Assembly (NCBI RefSeq): GCF_000819985.1
Contig: NZ_CDBZ01000010.1
Location: 1 to 64,000 of the forward strand
Origin: Aeromonas media
Lineage (GTDB): Bacteria; Pseudomonadota; Gammaproteobacteria; Enterobacterales; Aeromonadaceae
DNA length: 64,000 bases
Direction: 5' to 3'
Position 1 is the first letter of the stretch. Every line of letters begins with the position of its first letter. A program made the position numbers and the translations under genes. Below the pieces are notes generated by a model that was not told where the DNA came from, made no database searches, and was given only the letters and a program-made list of their open reading frames with translations. Below are positions 9,799 through 19,399 of this stretch, one piece after another.

Positions 9799-10953
9799 AT
9801 GCAAGCACCTGCCATACCCGAACACGAACGACAGCGACTCGATGGCCTGCGCCGTCTCGCCATTCTGGATAGCACGGCGGAGGAGCGTTTCGATCGCATT
9901 ACCCGGATGGCGCGCAACATGTTCGAGGTGCCCATCTCGCTCATCTCCCTGGTGGATGAGGAGCGGCAGTGGTTCAAGTCCCGCTGCGGTCTGGATGCGC
10001 AGGAGACTCCACGCGACGTCTCCTTCTGTGGCCATGCCATCCTCGGCGAAGAGATCTTCGTGGTGGAGGATGCGACCCGGGATCCACGCTTCGCCGACAA
10101 TCCCCTGGTGCTGGGGGACCCCCACATCCGTTTCTATGCAGGAACGCCTTTGCATATCGCCGGTGGCTACAAGGTGGGTACCCTCTGCCTTATCGATCGC
10201 AGGCCGCGCCAGCTGGATGAGCGTCAGCGGGCCTTGTTGATGGATCTGGCGGGCATGGTGGAGCATGAGCTGGCCGCCATTCAACTGGCTATCCTGGACG
10301 AGCTGACCGGCATCACCAACCGTCGTGGCTTCATCATGTTGGGGCAGAAGTGCCTGCAGCTCTCCCATCGGCAGGGGCGGGAGGCGAGTCTGCTGTTCCT
10401 CGACCTCGACCGTTTCAAGGAGATTAACGACACCCTGGGACACGAGGTGGGGGATGATGCCCTGCGCCAGGTGGCATTGCTGCTCTCCCGGGTGTTTCGC
10501 AATGCGGATATCTTCGCCCGGCTTGGCGGGGACGAGTTCGTGGTGCTGCTGCCGGGCATAGGATCGGCGCTGGTGTCCCGGGTGCTGGCCCGTTTCGAGA
10601 AGGCGCTGGCGACCTTCAACCGGGAGCAGGGCAAGCCCTACCAACTGTTTTGCTCCACCGGCGTCGCCCACTATGATCCGCTGCTGCCGCCCGATCTGGA
10701 ACTGCTGTTGCAACAGGCGGACAAGCAGATGTACGACCGCAAAAAAGGTACTAGCAGCGCCCTTTTTTCGCCTGCCCTGGCGGGCAGAAGGTGCGATAGC
10801 CGCCCTGGCGATGGTGGTGATCGTCATAGCGGTAGTAATAGCGACCAGGGTAGCGGTCATCGTAATAGCGGCGGTAATAGCCATCGTGGTGATGGTGGTC
10901 ATCGTAATAGCGATAGTAATGGCCCCCATGATAGCGGTAGTAGCCGTCAGTGA
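9799..10953 (+). CDS. GAF-GGDEF diguanylate cyclase with antisense-derived tail
   Basis: This is a predicted cytoplasmic diguanylate cyclase making c-di-GMP. An N-terminal GAF sensor domain (about residues 20-165; VSFCGHAIL, FYAGTPLHIAGGYKVGTLCLID) is followed by a GGDEF domain (about 170-325). The intact active-site GGDEF is at 243-247 and a canonical product-inhibition I-site RNAD at 234-237, so both catalysis and feedback are expected. The domain should end near ADKQMYDRKKG. Instead the frame runs on for about 60 residues rich in Gly, Ser, Asp, His and Asn, because it reads the opposite strand of the His/Tyr-rich lipoprotein gene. The start lacks a strong ribosome binding site. Confidence 0.85.
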   Translation: MQAPAIPEHERQRLDGLRRLAILDSTAEERFDRITRMARNMFEVPISLISLVDEERQWFKSRCGLDAQETPRDVSFCGHAILGEEIFVVEDATRDPRFADNPLVLGDPHIRFYAGTPLHIAGGYKVGTLCLIDRRPRQLDERQRALLMDLAGMVEHELAAIQLAILDELTGITNRRGFIMLGQKCLQLSHRQGREASLLFLDLDRFKEINDTLGHEVGDDALRQVALLLSRVFRNADIFARLGGDEFVVLLPGIGSALVSRVLARFEKALATFNREQGKPYQLFCSTGVAHYDPLLPPDLELLLQQADKQMYDRKKGTSSALFSPALAGRRCDSRPGDGGDRHSGSNSDQGSGHRNSGGNSHRGDGGHRNSDSNGPHDSGSSRQ

Positions 10954-11065
10954 CCCGGATATGGGCATCGTCCACGCTGAAATCTGCGCCGTGTACCCGT
11001 ACCGGGCCACTGGTGCAGGCGGTGAGCAAGGCGCCAAGCAGTACCATCAGAATCCGCTTGTCCAT
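10751..11065 (-). CDS. His/Tyr-rich lipoprotein, copy A
   Basis: The 104-residue protein starts MDKRILMVLLGALLTAC, a lipoprotein signal with lipobox LTAC, so it is probably lipidated and exported. The mature part keeps SGPVRVHGADFSVDDAHIRV, followed by about 45 residues of Tyr/His/Asp/Arg repeats. The conserved ending FCPPGQAKKGRC resembles the PPGxAKKG element seen in some periplasmic RcnB/CigR-type proteins. The His-rich repeat could bind metal, but this is inference. AGGAGG precedes the ATG by 6 bases. Its 3' 203 bp overlap the end of the GGDEF gene on the other strand. Confidence 0.78.
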   Translation of the reverse strand: MDKRILMVLLGALLTACTSGPVRVHGADFSVDDAHIRVTDGYYRYHGGHYYRYYDDHHHHDGYYRRYYDDRYPGRYYYRYDDHHHRQGGYRTFCPPGQAKKGRC

Positions 11066-11480
11066 AACAACCTCCTAGGGTTTCCCCTGATTATGCTGCC
11101 GTTCCCCCTGGGCATCGGGGGAAGTTGGTGGCGTTGCGTCATGACTTGCCGCTGACATAACCGGGAACATGCGGTGTTCCCTCAAGTATGGGGTAGAACG
11201 CGTGCTGCGAGGACCGTGCTCTGCAGCGATGTGCCCTTGCTGGCGCTGTCGTTTCATTGCCGCGCCACACGTTGGCGTCACCGCATGATGGAATGGCTTA
11301 TATGCCGGGCCTGAGCGGGCCTGGCATCAAAGGCGCAGTCCATGGCGGCGCTCAAGGCACAGGAGGAGAGGTGTATTCTGGCTGAGGTGGTGGTCGATAC
11401 CGGCATGGGAGCCTGCGTGACCCGGAGCTGTCCCTCGCAGTAGACCCGGTTGCGGCGGGCAGATGGCGACCATAAAAAAA

Positions 11481-11501
11481 GGCGCTAGCAGCGCCCTTTC
11501 T
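11481..11501 (-). terminator. Terminator of lipoprotein copy B (degenerate twin near copy A)
   Basis: Reading the minus strand, GGCGCT-GCT-AGCGCC is followed by a run of T (plus-strand A tract 11474-11480). The stop codon of copy B lies inside the stem. The equivalent site of copy A (10741-10769) has two mismatches in the stem but keeps the T tract. Confidence 0.8.
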
Positions 11502-11697
11502 TGGCCTGTCCCGGGGGACAGAAACGACCCCGCTGGCCGCCATGATAGTCATCATCGTAATAGCCATCATGATGGCCATCGTAGACCCGGATCCGGGTGT
11601 CATCCACACTGACATCGGCGCCGTGCACTCGCACCGGACCGCTGCTGCAGGCCGACAACAGCGCCCCCAGTACCATTACCATCATCAGTTTGCCCAT
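11485..11697 (-). CDS. His/Tyr/Asp lipoprotein, copy B
   Basis: This 70-residue paralogue of copy A has a lipoprotein signal MGKLMMVMVLGALLSAC, then SGPVRVHGADVSVDDTRIRV. The DGHH/YYDDDYHGG repeat is much shorter, and the ending FCPPGQAKKGRC is the same. The ATG at 11697 was chosen because AAGGAG lies just upstream; the longer frame would add 26 non-conserved residues before the signal peptide. Function is unknown. The two conserved cysteines at the C-terminus could form a disulfide. Confidence 0.78.
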   Translation of the reverse strand: MGKLMMVMVLGALLSACSSGPVRVHGADVSVDDTRIRVYDGHHDGYYDDDYHGGQRGRFCPPGQAKKGRC

Positions 11698-11796
11698 TTC
11701 CGTTCTCCTTGGTTCTCCTCTGATTATGCGGCATTTCGGCCGAGATCCTGAGTCGAGTTGGCGCCGCTGCGTCATGGCTTGCCGTTGTCGAAGAAC

Positions 11797-11818
11797 AGGG
11801 AGCGCGGCTGCGCTCCCT
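11797..11818 (-). terminator. Hairpin downstream of the chemotaxis receptor gene
   Basis: AGGGAGCGC and GCGCTCCCT form a perfect 9-bp stem with a 4-nt loop, 24 bp past the receptor stop codon. The following T-rich stretch on the minus strand is imperfect. Confidence 0.6.
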
Positions 11819-11842
11819 GAGTGAGTGGGAGGGCTAAAAGGC

Positions 11843-13753
11843 TCAGAGCCGGAAGTTGCCGACCAGCTTGTCGAGCTCGCCGGAGAGCTGCTGCAGACTG
11901 CGGCTGGACTCGGTCAGCTGGTGGGCGATGTCGGCGGTCTCCATGGTGAGCTGGTTGATGTCCTCTACGTTGCGGTTGATCTCGCCCACCACGCTGGACT
12001 GCTCCTCGGTGGCGGTGGCGACCTGGATATTCATGTCGCTGATCTGGGTGATGTGGGCGGTGATCTGGCCGAGCGCCCCGTCGGCCGCATCGGCCTGGGT
12101 GACCACTTCCAGGCTCTGGTTGCGGCCCTGGGCCATGGCGCTGACGGCGCGGGCGCTCTGCTCCTGCAGCCGGTTGATCATGCCCTGGATCTCGGCGGTG
12201 GAGGCGGCGGAGCGGCTGGCGAGGTTGCGCACCTCGTCGGCCACCACGGCGAAGCCGCGGCCCTGCTCACCGGCGCGGGCGGCCTCGATGGCGGCGTTGA
12301 GGGCCAGCAGGTTGGTCTGCTCGGAGATACTGCGGATGGTGTCGAGGATGCTGCCGATGGAGTCGGTCTGGCTGGCCAGGGACTCGATGACCCCGGCGAC
12401 CTGCTCGATCTCGCCGGAGAGGCCGACGATGCCGTGGCGGGCTTGGGCCACTACCTGGGCCCCCGCATCGGCCTGATCGTTGGCCTGCCTGGCGACGTCG
12501 GCGGCCAGGGACGCATTGCCGGCGATCTCGCTGACGGTGGCGCCCATCTCGTGGATGGCGGTGGCGACCTGGACGGTGCGATCCCGCTGGGCGGTGCAGT
12601 TGTGCTGGGTCAGCTGGGCCTTGGCGGCCACCTCGTTGGCGGTGGCGGCGAGCTGGCGGGAGTTGCTCGCCACCTGCTCGATGGAACCGTGGATCTTGGC
12701 GACGAAGTTGTTGAAGCCGGTGGCGACCTGGCTCAGTTCGTCCCGTCCTTCCACCTTGAGGCGTTGGGTCAGATCCCCGTCACCACTGCCCAGTTCCCGG
12801 AACAGGCGAGCCAGTTCGTTGAGGGGGCGACTGACGGAGCCGGCCAGCAGCACGCTGAGCAGCCCCATGCCTACGGCGATGAGCAGGCTCACCAGCACTA
12901 TGTGCAGCCGCGCCTTGTCCAGTTCGGCATAGATCTCGGCCTCCGGCACCTGGGCCACCAGATACCAGTCGAGCAGGGGAATATAGCTGGTGGCGAGTAC
13001 CACCGGCTGGCCATCGATCTCGGCATGAGTGGCGGCGAACGCTTGCTTGGTCATCAGCGCGCCTGCGCCCGGGCCAGCCAGTTGACCCAGGCTGTCTCTG
13101 TCGATGCGGGCGGCGTCCGGGTGTAGCTTCACCTTGCCGCTGCCATCGGTCATGAAGACGAAGCCGCTGTCGCCGATGCGAAAGTTGGCGAGCATGCTGA
13201 CCATGCTGTCGAGAGACTTGGCGAGGCCGGCCAGGCCGCGCCCGTCGAGCTGCTGGAAGTTGACGAACAGCTTCACCTCGCCATTGCTCTCGCGAAAGAT
13301 GCTGAGCATCAGATCCTGGCCGCTCTTGGTGTAGTCGTAGAACCAGTTGTCCTGCTCATGGTTCAGGATGCGCAGGAAGCCGTCCTGGTTGTAGTAGGCG
13401 GCACTCTGGCGATCGGCGAAGGAGGCGGTGACCAGGCCATACTGGCTGGTCATGTCCTTGAGCTGGTCGATGAGGATGGATTCCTGTTCCTTGGGCATGC
13501 CGCGGGCCACCCAGTCCAGCACGAAGCGGTCATTGGCCAGTTGCCTGGCGGCGCTTGCGACCGAGGTGAGGTCTTTCTCGATCTCCTTGCCGATGCGCTG
13601 GGTGAGGTTGGGTAGCTCCTGTTCGAACATGCGGGTCTCGATCAGCTGTTGGGCCGAGCGCTGGCTGAAATAGCCCACCAGCAGACAGGAGAGAGCCACG
13701 GCGAGGATGACGGTGGCCAGAATTTTCTGTTTGAGTGTCAGGCTTGCGAACAT
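11843..13753 (-). CDS. Methyl-accepting chemotaxis protein (Cache-type sensor)
   Basis: The 636-residue inner-membrane receptor has a transmembrane helix at about 10-30 and a periplasmic ligand-binding region of about 250 residues with Cache-like features ([29 protein letters not shown]). A second transmembrane helix ([20 protein letters not shown]), a HAMP domain and a long coiled-coil signalling domain follow. The conserved hairpin tip includes [34 protein letters not shown]. The C-terminus lacks an obvious CheR/CheB-tethering pentapeptide. A start at 13792 would sit almost at the predicted transcription start of the sigma-28 promoter, so the ATG at 13753 is preferred. The ligand is unknown. 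Confidence 0.92.
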   Translation of the reverse strand: MFASLTLKQKILATVILAVALSCLLVGYFSQRSAQQLIETRMFEQELPNLTQRIGKEIEKDLTSVASAARQLANDRFVLDWVARGMPKEQESILIDQLKDMTSQYGLVTASFADRQSAAYYNQDGFLRILNHEQDNWFYDYTKSGQDLMLSIFRESNGEVKLFVNFQQLDGRGLAGLAKSLDSMVSMLANFRIGDSGFVFMTDGSGKVKLHPDAARIDRDSLGQLAGPGAGALMTKQAFAATHAEIDGQPVVLATSYIPLLDWYLVAQVPEAEIYAELDKARLHIVLVSLLIAVGMGLLSVLLAGSVSRPLNELARLFRELGSGDGDLTQRLKVEGRDELSQVATGFNNFVAKIHGSIEQVASNSRQLAATANEVAAKAQLTQHNCTAQRDRTVQVATAIHEMGATVSEIAGNASLAADVARQANDQADAGAQVVAQARHGIVGLSGEIEQVAGVIESLASQTDSIGSILDTIRSISEQTNLLALNAAIEAARAGEQGRGFAVVADEVRNLASRSAASTAEIQGMINRLQEQSARAVSAMAQGRNQSLEVVTQADAADGALGQITAHITQISDMNIQVATATEEQSSVVGEINRNVEDINQLTMETADIAHQLTESSRSLQQLSGELDKLVGNFRL

Positions 13754-13793
13754 AAGGGTGACTCGGGAGTGTGGGCCTAAGGTTGAGTACATA

Positions 13794-13820
13794 TTAACGG
13801 CTGACCGAGCGGGCTCTTGA
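13794..13820 (-). promoter_or_regulatory. Sigma-28 (FliA)-type promoter for the chemotaxis receptor
   Basis: On the minus strand TCAAGAGC, an 11-nt spacer and GCCGTTAA closely match the flagellar sigma-28 consensus TAAAGTTT-N11-GCCGATAA. The expected transcription start near 13787 gives a leader of about 34 nt before the ATG at 13753. Confidence 0.7.
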
Positions 13821-14032
13821 GGTGGTGGTGGCGTTTATTGCCGATTAACGTTTGCGCTCACATCAGGTCGGGACTGGATTGACACTATTCATCCCTGGCT
13901 CTGCAGTGCAACCACGGGACGATGACATCTCGCCAGCGCGGCCGGTTGCAGTTAAAGTTCTTCAACTCATAGTTGGCGGCACTCACGTCGGCGGACAGCT
14001 CACTCGACTCGCACGGATCAATGGACACTCAT

Positions 14033-16330
14033 ATGCGCATCTTTCATTGGGGATGGACCCAACTGCTAATGCTTCTGATGGCGACCCTGCCATGGACGGG
14101 GGCGGCCCAGGCCAGCGATGCCGCTCAGGTGCAAGGCGGTGGCACCAAGGCGGATCGGCCCAGGATAGCCCTGGTGCTGAGCGGCGGCGGCGCCAAGGGG
14201 GCGGCCCACATCGGGGTGCTCAAGGTGCTGGAAGAGAAACGCATCCCGGTCGACATCGTGGTGGGCACCAGCATGGGTTCCTACGTAGCGGGCATGTACG
14301 CCATGGGGCTCAGTGCCGAAGAGGTGGAGCGCATGACCCTCGCCATCGACTGGAACAAGGGTTATCAGGACAAGGTCGGTCGTGACGAGCTCTCCCTGCG
14401 CAAGAAGCAGCAGAGCGAGAAGTACCAGCTGCGCACCGACATCGGGGTCAACGGTGACCAGACTCAGCTGCCGGACGGCTTCTTCCAGGGCCAGTCCATG
14501 GCCAGCCTGCTGCGCCATGCCACCTCCAACCTGCCGGCGCAGAAGAGCTTCGACGATCTGCCCATTCCCTACCGCGCCATGGCCACCGACATGGAGACGG
14601 TGACCCCCTTCGTGCTTGACCATGGCAGCCTGGCCAAGGCGATGCAGGCCTCCATGTCCATCCCCGGCGCCCTCAAGCCCGTGGAGTGGGAGGGGCACAT
14701 CCTGGCCGACGGCGGCACCGTCAACAACATGCCGGTGGACGTGGCCAAGGCCATGGGGGCCGACGTGGTGATCGCGGTGGACATCGGCGCCAAGCTGCGC
14801 ACCCGGGAGTCGCTCAAATCCGGGCTGGCCATGATCGACCAGCTCACCACCTACATGACCCAGGTCGGCACCGAGAAGCAGAAGGCGCTGCTGGGGCCCA
14901 AGGACGTGCTGCTCAGCCCTGAGTTCGGAGACATGGGGATCGCCGATTTTGCCCGGATGCCGGAGGGGATCAAGCAGGGGGAGGCGGTGGCCAATCGCGC
15001 CGCTGCCCAGCTCGATGCCCTGTCACTCTCCCCCGACGCTTACGCGGATTACCGCAACAAGAAGCTGAGTCGCCGCGCCGAGCGTAGCGGTCAACCGGCC
15101 TACTACATCGACAAGGTGGAGATCCTCAACAAGTCGCGCCTCTCCGACGAGACGGTGCGGGCCATGCTCAAGGTGCGCCCGGACAAGGTGCAGACCTATG
15201 AGAGCCTGGAGGCCGGCATTCGCCGCCTCTACGCCCTGGAGTCGTTCGACCGCATCACCTACGAGGTGGTGGAGCGGGACGGCGAGAATGTGCTGGTGGT
15301 GGATGCCAGCGAGAAGAACTGGGGACCTGGCTATCTCAACTTCCAGCTCGGCTTCTCCGATGACTTCGAGAGCAGCTCCAACTACAACGTCGGCATGTCC
15401 TATACCCTGACCAACGTCAACGACTGGGGCGCCGAGTGGCTGACCGAGGCGTCGCTCGGCACGGCCAAGCACCTCAAGACCGACTTCTATACGCCACTCG
15501 AGCCCTCCCAGACCTTCTATGGCGAGGCGAGCCTGGCTTATGACAAGACCGAGCGCCGGGTCTTCTTCCCGGAGGAAGATGTGCAGCTGTCCGGAGTCCG
15601 TTACCTGGACTCGGAGTACAGCTTCACCAGCGTGGATCTCGCCGTCGGTTGGAATCGGCAGCCCTGGAGCAGGGTGTCCCTGGGGCTGGAAGGCCAGGTG
15701 GGCAGCGTCGATGTCCAGAACCTGTCCGACGCGAGTGCGGATGCCACCGCCTGGGGGCCCTACATTCGCTTCGAGCACGACACCCTCGACAGCCGCTACT
15801 TCCCCTACGAGGGAATCTACTGGGACATCAAGGGGGGCTACTCCCACATCAAGATTGAGCCGACCGGCGAGCCGACGGAGAACACCGAGGGGCTTAATTA
15901 CCACCTGGCGATGATCAAGCCCTGGTCATGGGGACGGCACAGTCTCAACCTGATGCTGGAAGGGGGCGGCTCCTCCTCGGAGGAAGAGGTGCCGCTGTTC
16001 GTACAGGATCTCGGCGGTCTGTTCCGGCTATCCGGCTTCCAGCACTACCAGCTGAGCGGCCGCTACAGTCTGTTCAGCGGTCTGCGCTACATCTACCGGG
16101 TGGCGGACAACGACTTCGGGGCCATCAAGGCACCCCTGTTCCTCGGGGGATCTCTCGAGCAGGGTGGAGTCTGGGACAAGGGAGCCGACATCAGCCTGGA
16201 GTCCTCCTACACCGCCGGCTCCGTCTATGTGGGGGTGGAGAGCTTCCTCGGCCCCATCTTCCTCGGCTATGGCATGGCGGAGGGGGGGCATGACATGTTC
16301 TATCTGCAATTGGGCACTACGTTCCAATAA
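14033..16330 (+). CDS. Patatin-like phospholipase with C-terminal outer-membrane beta-barrel
   Basis: The 765-residue protein begins with a signal peptide (MRIFHWGWTQLLMLLM...AAQA). A patatin domain follows: oxyanion loop SGGGAKGAAHIG at 50-61, nucleophile Ser80 in GTSMG and catalytic Asp226 in DGG. A POTRA-like segment (about 345-435) precedes a C-terminal 16-stranded BamA/surface-antigen type barrel with many alternating aromatic residues. This is the architecture of type Vd (PlpD-like) patatin autotransporters, which display or release a lipase at the cell surface. The ATG at 14033 has TGGA seven bases upstream; the ATG at 14021 is the alternative. The native substrate is unknown. Confidence 0.88.
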   Translation: MRIFHWGWTQLLMLLMATLPWTGAAQASDAAQVQGGGTKADRPRIALVLSGGGAKGAAHIGVLKVLEEKRIPVDIVVGTSMGSYVAGMYAMGLSAEEVERMTLAIDWNKGYQDKVGRDELSLRKKQQSEKYQLRTDIGVNGDQTQLPDGFFQGQSMASLLRHATSNLPAQKSFDDLPIPYRAMATDMETVTPFVLDHGSLAKAMQASMSIPGALKPVEWEGHILADGGTVNNMPVDVAKAMGADVVIAVDIGAKLRTRESLKSGLAMIDQLTTYMTQVGTEKQKALLGPKDVLLSPEFGDMGIADFARMPEGIKQGEAVANRAAAQLDALSLSPDAYADYRNKKLSRRAERSGQPAYYIDKVEILNKSRLSDETVRAMLKVRPDKVQTYESLEAGIRRLYALESFDRITYEVVERDGENVLVVDASEKNWGPGYLNFQLGFSDDFESSSNYNVGMSYTLTNVNDWGAEWLTEASLGTAKHLKTDFYTPLEPSQTFYGEASLAYDKTERRVFFPEEDVQLSGVRYLDSEYSFTSVDLAVGWNRQPWSRVSLGLEGQVGSVDVQNLSDASADATAWGPYIRFEHDTLDSRYFPYEGIYWDIKGGYSHIKIEPTGEPTENTEGLNYHLAMIKPWSWGRHSLNLMLEGGGSSSEEEVPLFVQDLGGLFRLSGFQHYQLSGRYSLFSGLRYIYRVADNDFGAIKAPLFLGGSLEQGGVWDKGADISLESSYTAGSVYVGVESFLGPIFLGYGMAEGGHDMFYLQLGTTFQ

Positions 16331-16558
16331 GGGTGAAATGCTGACTTTTTGTTAACTTGTCTGTGTTGTGTGTCTTGTCAGTTTAAAAAAATCTAACTGG
16401 CTTATATGGTTATGCTGGTTTGATGAATAACTGCACAGGGTTTGGATTTTAATTAGTCGTTAAAACTTATATAGTGGGGGGCACCCTACGGGTGTCCCGC
16501 AAGGACGATCGCCGCGAGCTTGGGCGAACCCCAAAAAAAGACCAAAGAGGAATTAGTC
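16331..16558 (+). promoter_or_regulatory. acnB leader region with hairpin
   Basis: This AT-rich promoter region precedes acnB. Near the gene, 16478-16498 folds into a 9-bp stem with a 3-nt loop (GGGGCACCC and GGGTGTCCC, one G-U pair). It lies about 60 nt before the GTG start and after the likely promoter, so it is probably part of the 5' untranslated RNA. Confidence 0.5.
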
Positions 16559-19156
16559 GTGCTTGAAACATACCGTAAACACGTCGCAGAACGTGCCGCC
16601 GAGGGCGTGGTTGCCAAACCTCTGGATGCAGAGCAGGTCGCCGCCCTGGTTGAACTGCTCAAGAACCCCCCCGCCGGTGAACATGATTTTCTGAAAGAAC
16701 TGTTGTCCTCCCGCATTCCCCCGGGTGTTGATGAAGCGGCCTATGTCAAAGCCGGCTTCCTCACCGCCGTCGCCAAGGGCGAGGCTCACTCTCCCATCCT
16801 GACTGCGGCCGAAGCGGTCGAGCTGCTCGGCACCATGCAGGGTGGTTACAACATCCAGCCGCTGATCGATCTGCTGGATGACGCCGAGCTGGCTCCTCTT
16901 GCTGCCAAGGGCCTCTCCCACACCCTGCTGATGTTTGACTCCTTCCACGACGTGGAAGAGAAGGCGAAGGCGGGCAATGCCCACGCCCAGCAGGTGCTGC
17001 AATCCTGGGCCGATGCCGAGTGGTTCCTGAACCGCCCCGCCCTGGCCGAGAAGATCACCGTCACCGTGTTCAAGGTGACCGGCGAGACCAACACCGATGA
17101 TCTGTCCCCTGCACCGGATGCCTGGTCCCGTCCCGATATCCCGCTCCATGCCCTGGCGATGTTGAAGAACGCCCGTCCCGGCATCACCCCGGACAAGGAC
17201 GGCGTCATCGGCCCCGTCAAGGCCATCGAAGAGCTCAAGCAGACCGGTTTCCCGCTGGCGTACGTCGGTGACGTGGTCGGTACCGGCTCTTCACGCAAAT
17301 CTGCCACCAACTCGGTGCTCTGGTTCATGGGCGACGACATTCCGTTCGTGCCGAACAAGCGCGCCGGCGGCGTCTGCCTCGGCGGCAAGATTGCCCCCAT
17401 CTTCTTCAACACCATGGAAGATGCTGGCGCCCTGCCCATCGAAGTGGACGTCTCCAAACTGGAGATGGGCGATGTCATCGACATCTTCCCCTATGAGGGC
17501 AAGATCACCCGTCACGGCACCGACGAGGTGCTGGCCCGCTTTGAACTGAAAACCGAGGTGCTGATCGACGAAGTGCGCGCCGGTGGCCGTATTCCGCTGA
17601 TCATCGGCCGCGGCCTGACCGACAAGGCCCGCGAGGCCTTAGGGTTGCCGTTCTCTACCGTGTTCCGTCGCCCGCAACCGGTGGCCGACACCGGCAAGGG
17701 TTACACCCTGGCCCAGAAGATGGTGGGCAAGGCGTGCGGCGTGCAGGGCATTCGCCCGGGCACCTACTGCGAGCCCCGCATGACCACGGTCGGCTCCCAG
17801 GACACCACGGGCCCCATGACCCGCGACGAGCTCAAAGATCTGGCTTGCCTCGGTTTCTCCGCCGATCTGACCATGCAGTCCTTCTGCCACACCGCGGCCT
17901 ATCCCAAGCCCATCGACGTGCAGACCCACCACACCCTGCCGGACTTCATCATGAACCGCGGCGGTGTGAGCCTGCGCCCGGGTGACGGTGTCATCCACTC
18001 CTGGCTGAACCGCATGCTGTTGCCGGATACCGTGGGTACCGGTGGTGACTCCCACACCCGCTTCCCCATCGGGATCTCCTTCCCGGCGGGCTCCGGTCTG
18101 GTGGCGTTCGCCGCCGCCACCGGTGTGATGCCGCTGGACATGCCGGAATCCGTGCTGGTGCGCTTCAAGGGCGAGCTGCAGCCGGGCATCACATTGCGTG
18201 ACCTGGTCCATGCCATCCCCTACGCTGCCATCCAGAAGGGGCTGCTGACCGTCGAGAAGGCAGGCAAGAAGAACATCTTCTCCGGCCGCATCCTCGAGAT
18301 CGAAGGTCTGCCGACCCTGAAGGTGGAGCAGGCGTTCGAGCTGGCCGATGCCAGCGCCGAGCGCTCCGCCGCTGGTTGCACCATCAAGCTGGATCAGGCG
18401 CCGATCATCGAGTACCTGAAGTCCAACATCGTGATGCTGAAATGGATGCTGTCCGAAGGCTACGGCGACGTGCGCACCATCACCCGTCGTATCAAGGGGA
18501 TGGAAGAGTGGCTGGCCAACCCGGTGCTGATGGAAGCGGACAAGGATGCCGAGTACGCCGAAATCATCGAGATCGATCTGGCCACCATCAAGGAGCCCAT
18601 CCTCTGTGCGCCGAACGATCCTGACGACGCTCGCCTGCTGAGCGACGTGGCTGGCAGCCAGATCGATGAGGTATTCATCGGTTCCTGCATGACCAACATC
18701 GGCCACTTCCGCGCCGCCGGCAAGCTGCTCGAGAAGTATCAGGGTGAGCTGCCGACCCGCATGTGGATCGCCCCGCCCACCAAGATGGACAAGGATCAGC
18801 TGACCGAAGAGGGCTACTACGGCATCTTTGGTCGCGTTGGTGCCCGCATCGAGATCCCGGGCTGCTCCCTGTGCATGGGCAACCAGGCGCGCGTAGCGGA
18901 AGGGGCCTCCGTGGTCTCCACCTCCACCCGCAACTTCCCGAACCGTCTGGGCAAGGGCGCCAACGTCTATCTGGCCTCCGCCGAGCTGGCTGCGGTTGCC
19001 GCCATCATCGGCAAGATCCCGACCGTGGCGGAGTACCTGCAGTACGCCAAGACCCTGGATGCCACGGCGGCAGATACTTACCGCTACCTCAACTTCAACG
19101 AGATCGCCTCTTACACCAAGAAGGCCGATGCGGTGATTTTGCAACAGGCGGTCTAA
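16559..19156 (+). CDS. acnB: Aconitate hydratase B
   Basis: AcnB interconverts citrate and isocitrate in the citric acid cycle using a [4Fe-4S] cluster. The 865-residue protein is collinear with E. coli AcnB from [15 protein letters not shown] to the end. The cluster cysteines are seen in GSCMTN and [11 protein letters not shown], and substrate-binding segments such as [13 protein letters not shown] are intact. The start is a GTG at 16559, eight bases after AGAGG. An upstream in-frame extension has no homology. In E. coli apo-AcnB also binds mRNA, which may apply here. Confidence 0.97.
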   Translation: MLETYRKHVAERAAEGVVAKPLDAEQVAALVELLKNPPAGEHDFLKELLSSRIPPGVDEAAYVKAGFLTAVAKGEAHSPILTAAEAVELLGTMQGGYNIQPLIDLLDDAELAPLAAKGLSHTLLMFDSFHDVEEKAKAGNAHAQQVLQSWADAEWFLNRPALAEKITVTVFKVTGETNTDDLSPAPDAWSRPDIPLHALAMLKNARPGITPDKDGVIGPVKAIEELKQTGFPLAYVGDVVGTGSSRKSATNSVLWFMGDDIPFVPNKRAGGVCLGGKIAPIFFNTMEDAGALPIEVDVSKLEMGDVIDIFPYEGKITRHGTDEVLARFELKTEVLIDEVRAGGRIPLIIGRGLTDKAREALGLPFSTVFRRPQPVADTGKGYTLAQKMVGKACGVQGIRPGTYCEPRMTTVGSQDTTGPMTRDELKDLACLGFSADLTMQSFCHTAAYPKPIDVQTHHTLPDFIMNRGGVSLRPGDGVIHSWLNRMLLPDTVGTGGDSHTRFPIGISFPAGSGLVAFAAATGVMPLDMPESVLVRFKGELQPGITLRDLVHAIPYAAIQKGLLTVEKAGKKNIFSGRILEIEGLPTLKVEQAFELADASAERSAAGCTIKLDQAPIIEYLKSNIVMLKWMLSEGYGDVRTITRRIKGMEEWLANPVLMEADKDAEYAEIIEIDLATIKEPILCAPNDPDDARLLSDVAGSQIDEVFIGSCMTNIGHFRAAGKLLEKYQGELPTRMWIAPPTKMDKDQLTEEGYYGIFGRVGARIEIPGCSLCMGNQARVAEGASVVSTSTRNFPNRLGKGANVYLASAELAAVAAIIGKIPTVAEYLQYAKTLDATAADTYRYLNFNEIASYTKKADAVILQQAV

Positions 19157-19191
19157 GGACTGACTGGTTGGACTCTCCACCCGATATAAAC

Positions 19192-19219
19192 AATGCCGCG
19201 TCTCTACGCGGCATTTTCC
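19192..19219 (+). terminator. Rho-independent terminator of acnB
   Basis: AATGCCGCG, a 6-nt loop and CGCGGCATT with a following T-rich stretch lie 36 bp after the acnB stop. Confidence 0.85.
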
Positions 19220-19399
19220 ATTTATGGCGGTTGCGCAATAATGGGCAGCCAATCTCCCGCCACTGCGTCGTCGATGCATTTACCAGTGCGCTGCGTTAGG
19301 TTGTCTGGCCTGGATGGTCCCATTGTCTTCTGTGTGAAGTGGGCGTTATTTCACTGTGGCGCTTGCCGGGGCAAGCCTGCGAATTGCGGCGTGGTTTCT

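Larger units (their letters stand above)
10743..11791. repeat. Tandem duplication of a lipoprotein gene cassette
   Basis: Two related units are visible, about 10743-11157 and 11474-11791. Each contains, on the minus strand, a short upstream block (related sequences around TGATTATG and TGCGTCATG), a lipoprotein gene starting from a strong ribosome binding site, and a GCGCTGCTAG-type hairpin at the 3' end. The coding parts differ mainly in the length of the His/Tyr/Asp repeat. About 315 bp between the units (11158-11473) shows no gene that I can support. Confidence 0.75.

Noticed and set aside
10800..10935. Regular short repeats that might suggest a CRISPR-like array
   Set aside because: They are degenerate codon repeats encoding the Tyr/His tract of the lipoprotein. 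There are no constant repeats with unique spacers.
17639..19279. A 546-codon minus-strand frame over acnB
   Set aside because: Antisense shadow of acnB with biased His/Gln/Arg composition and no ribosome binding site or homology.
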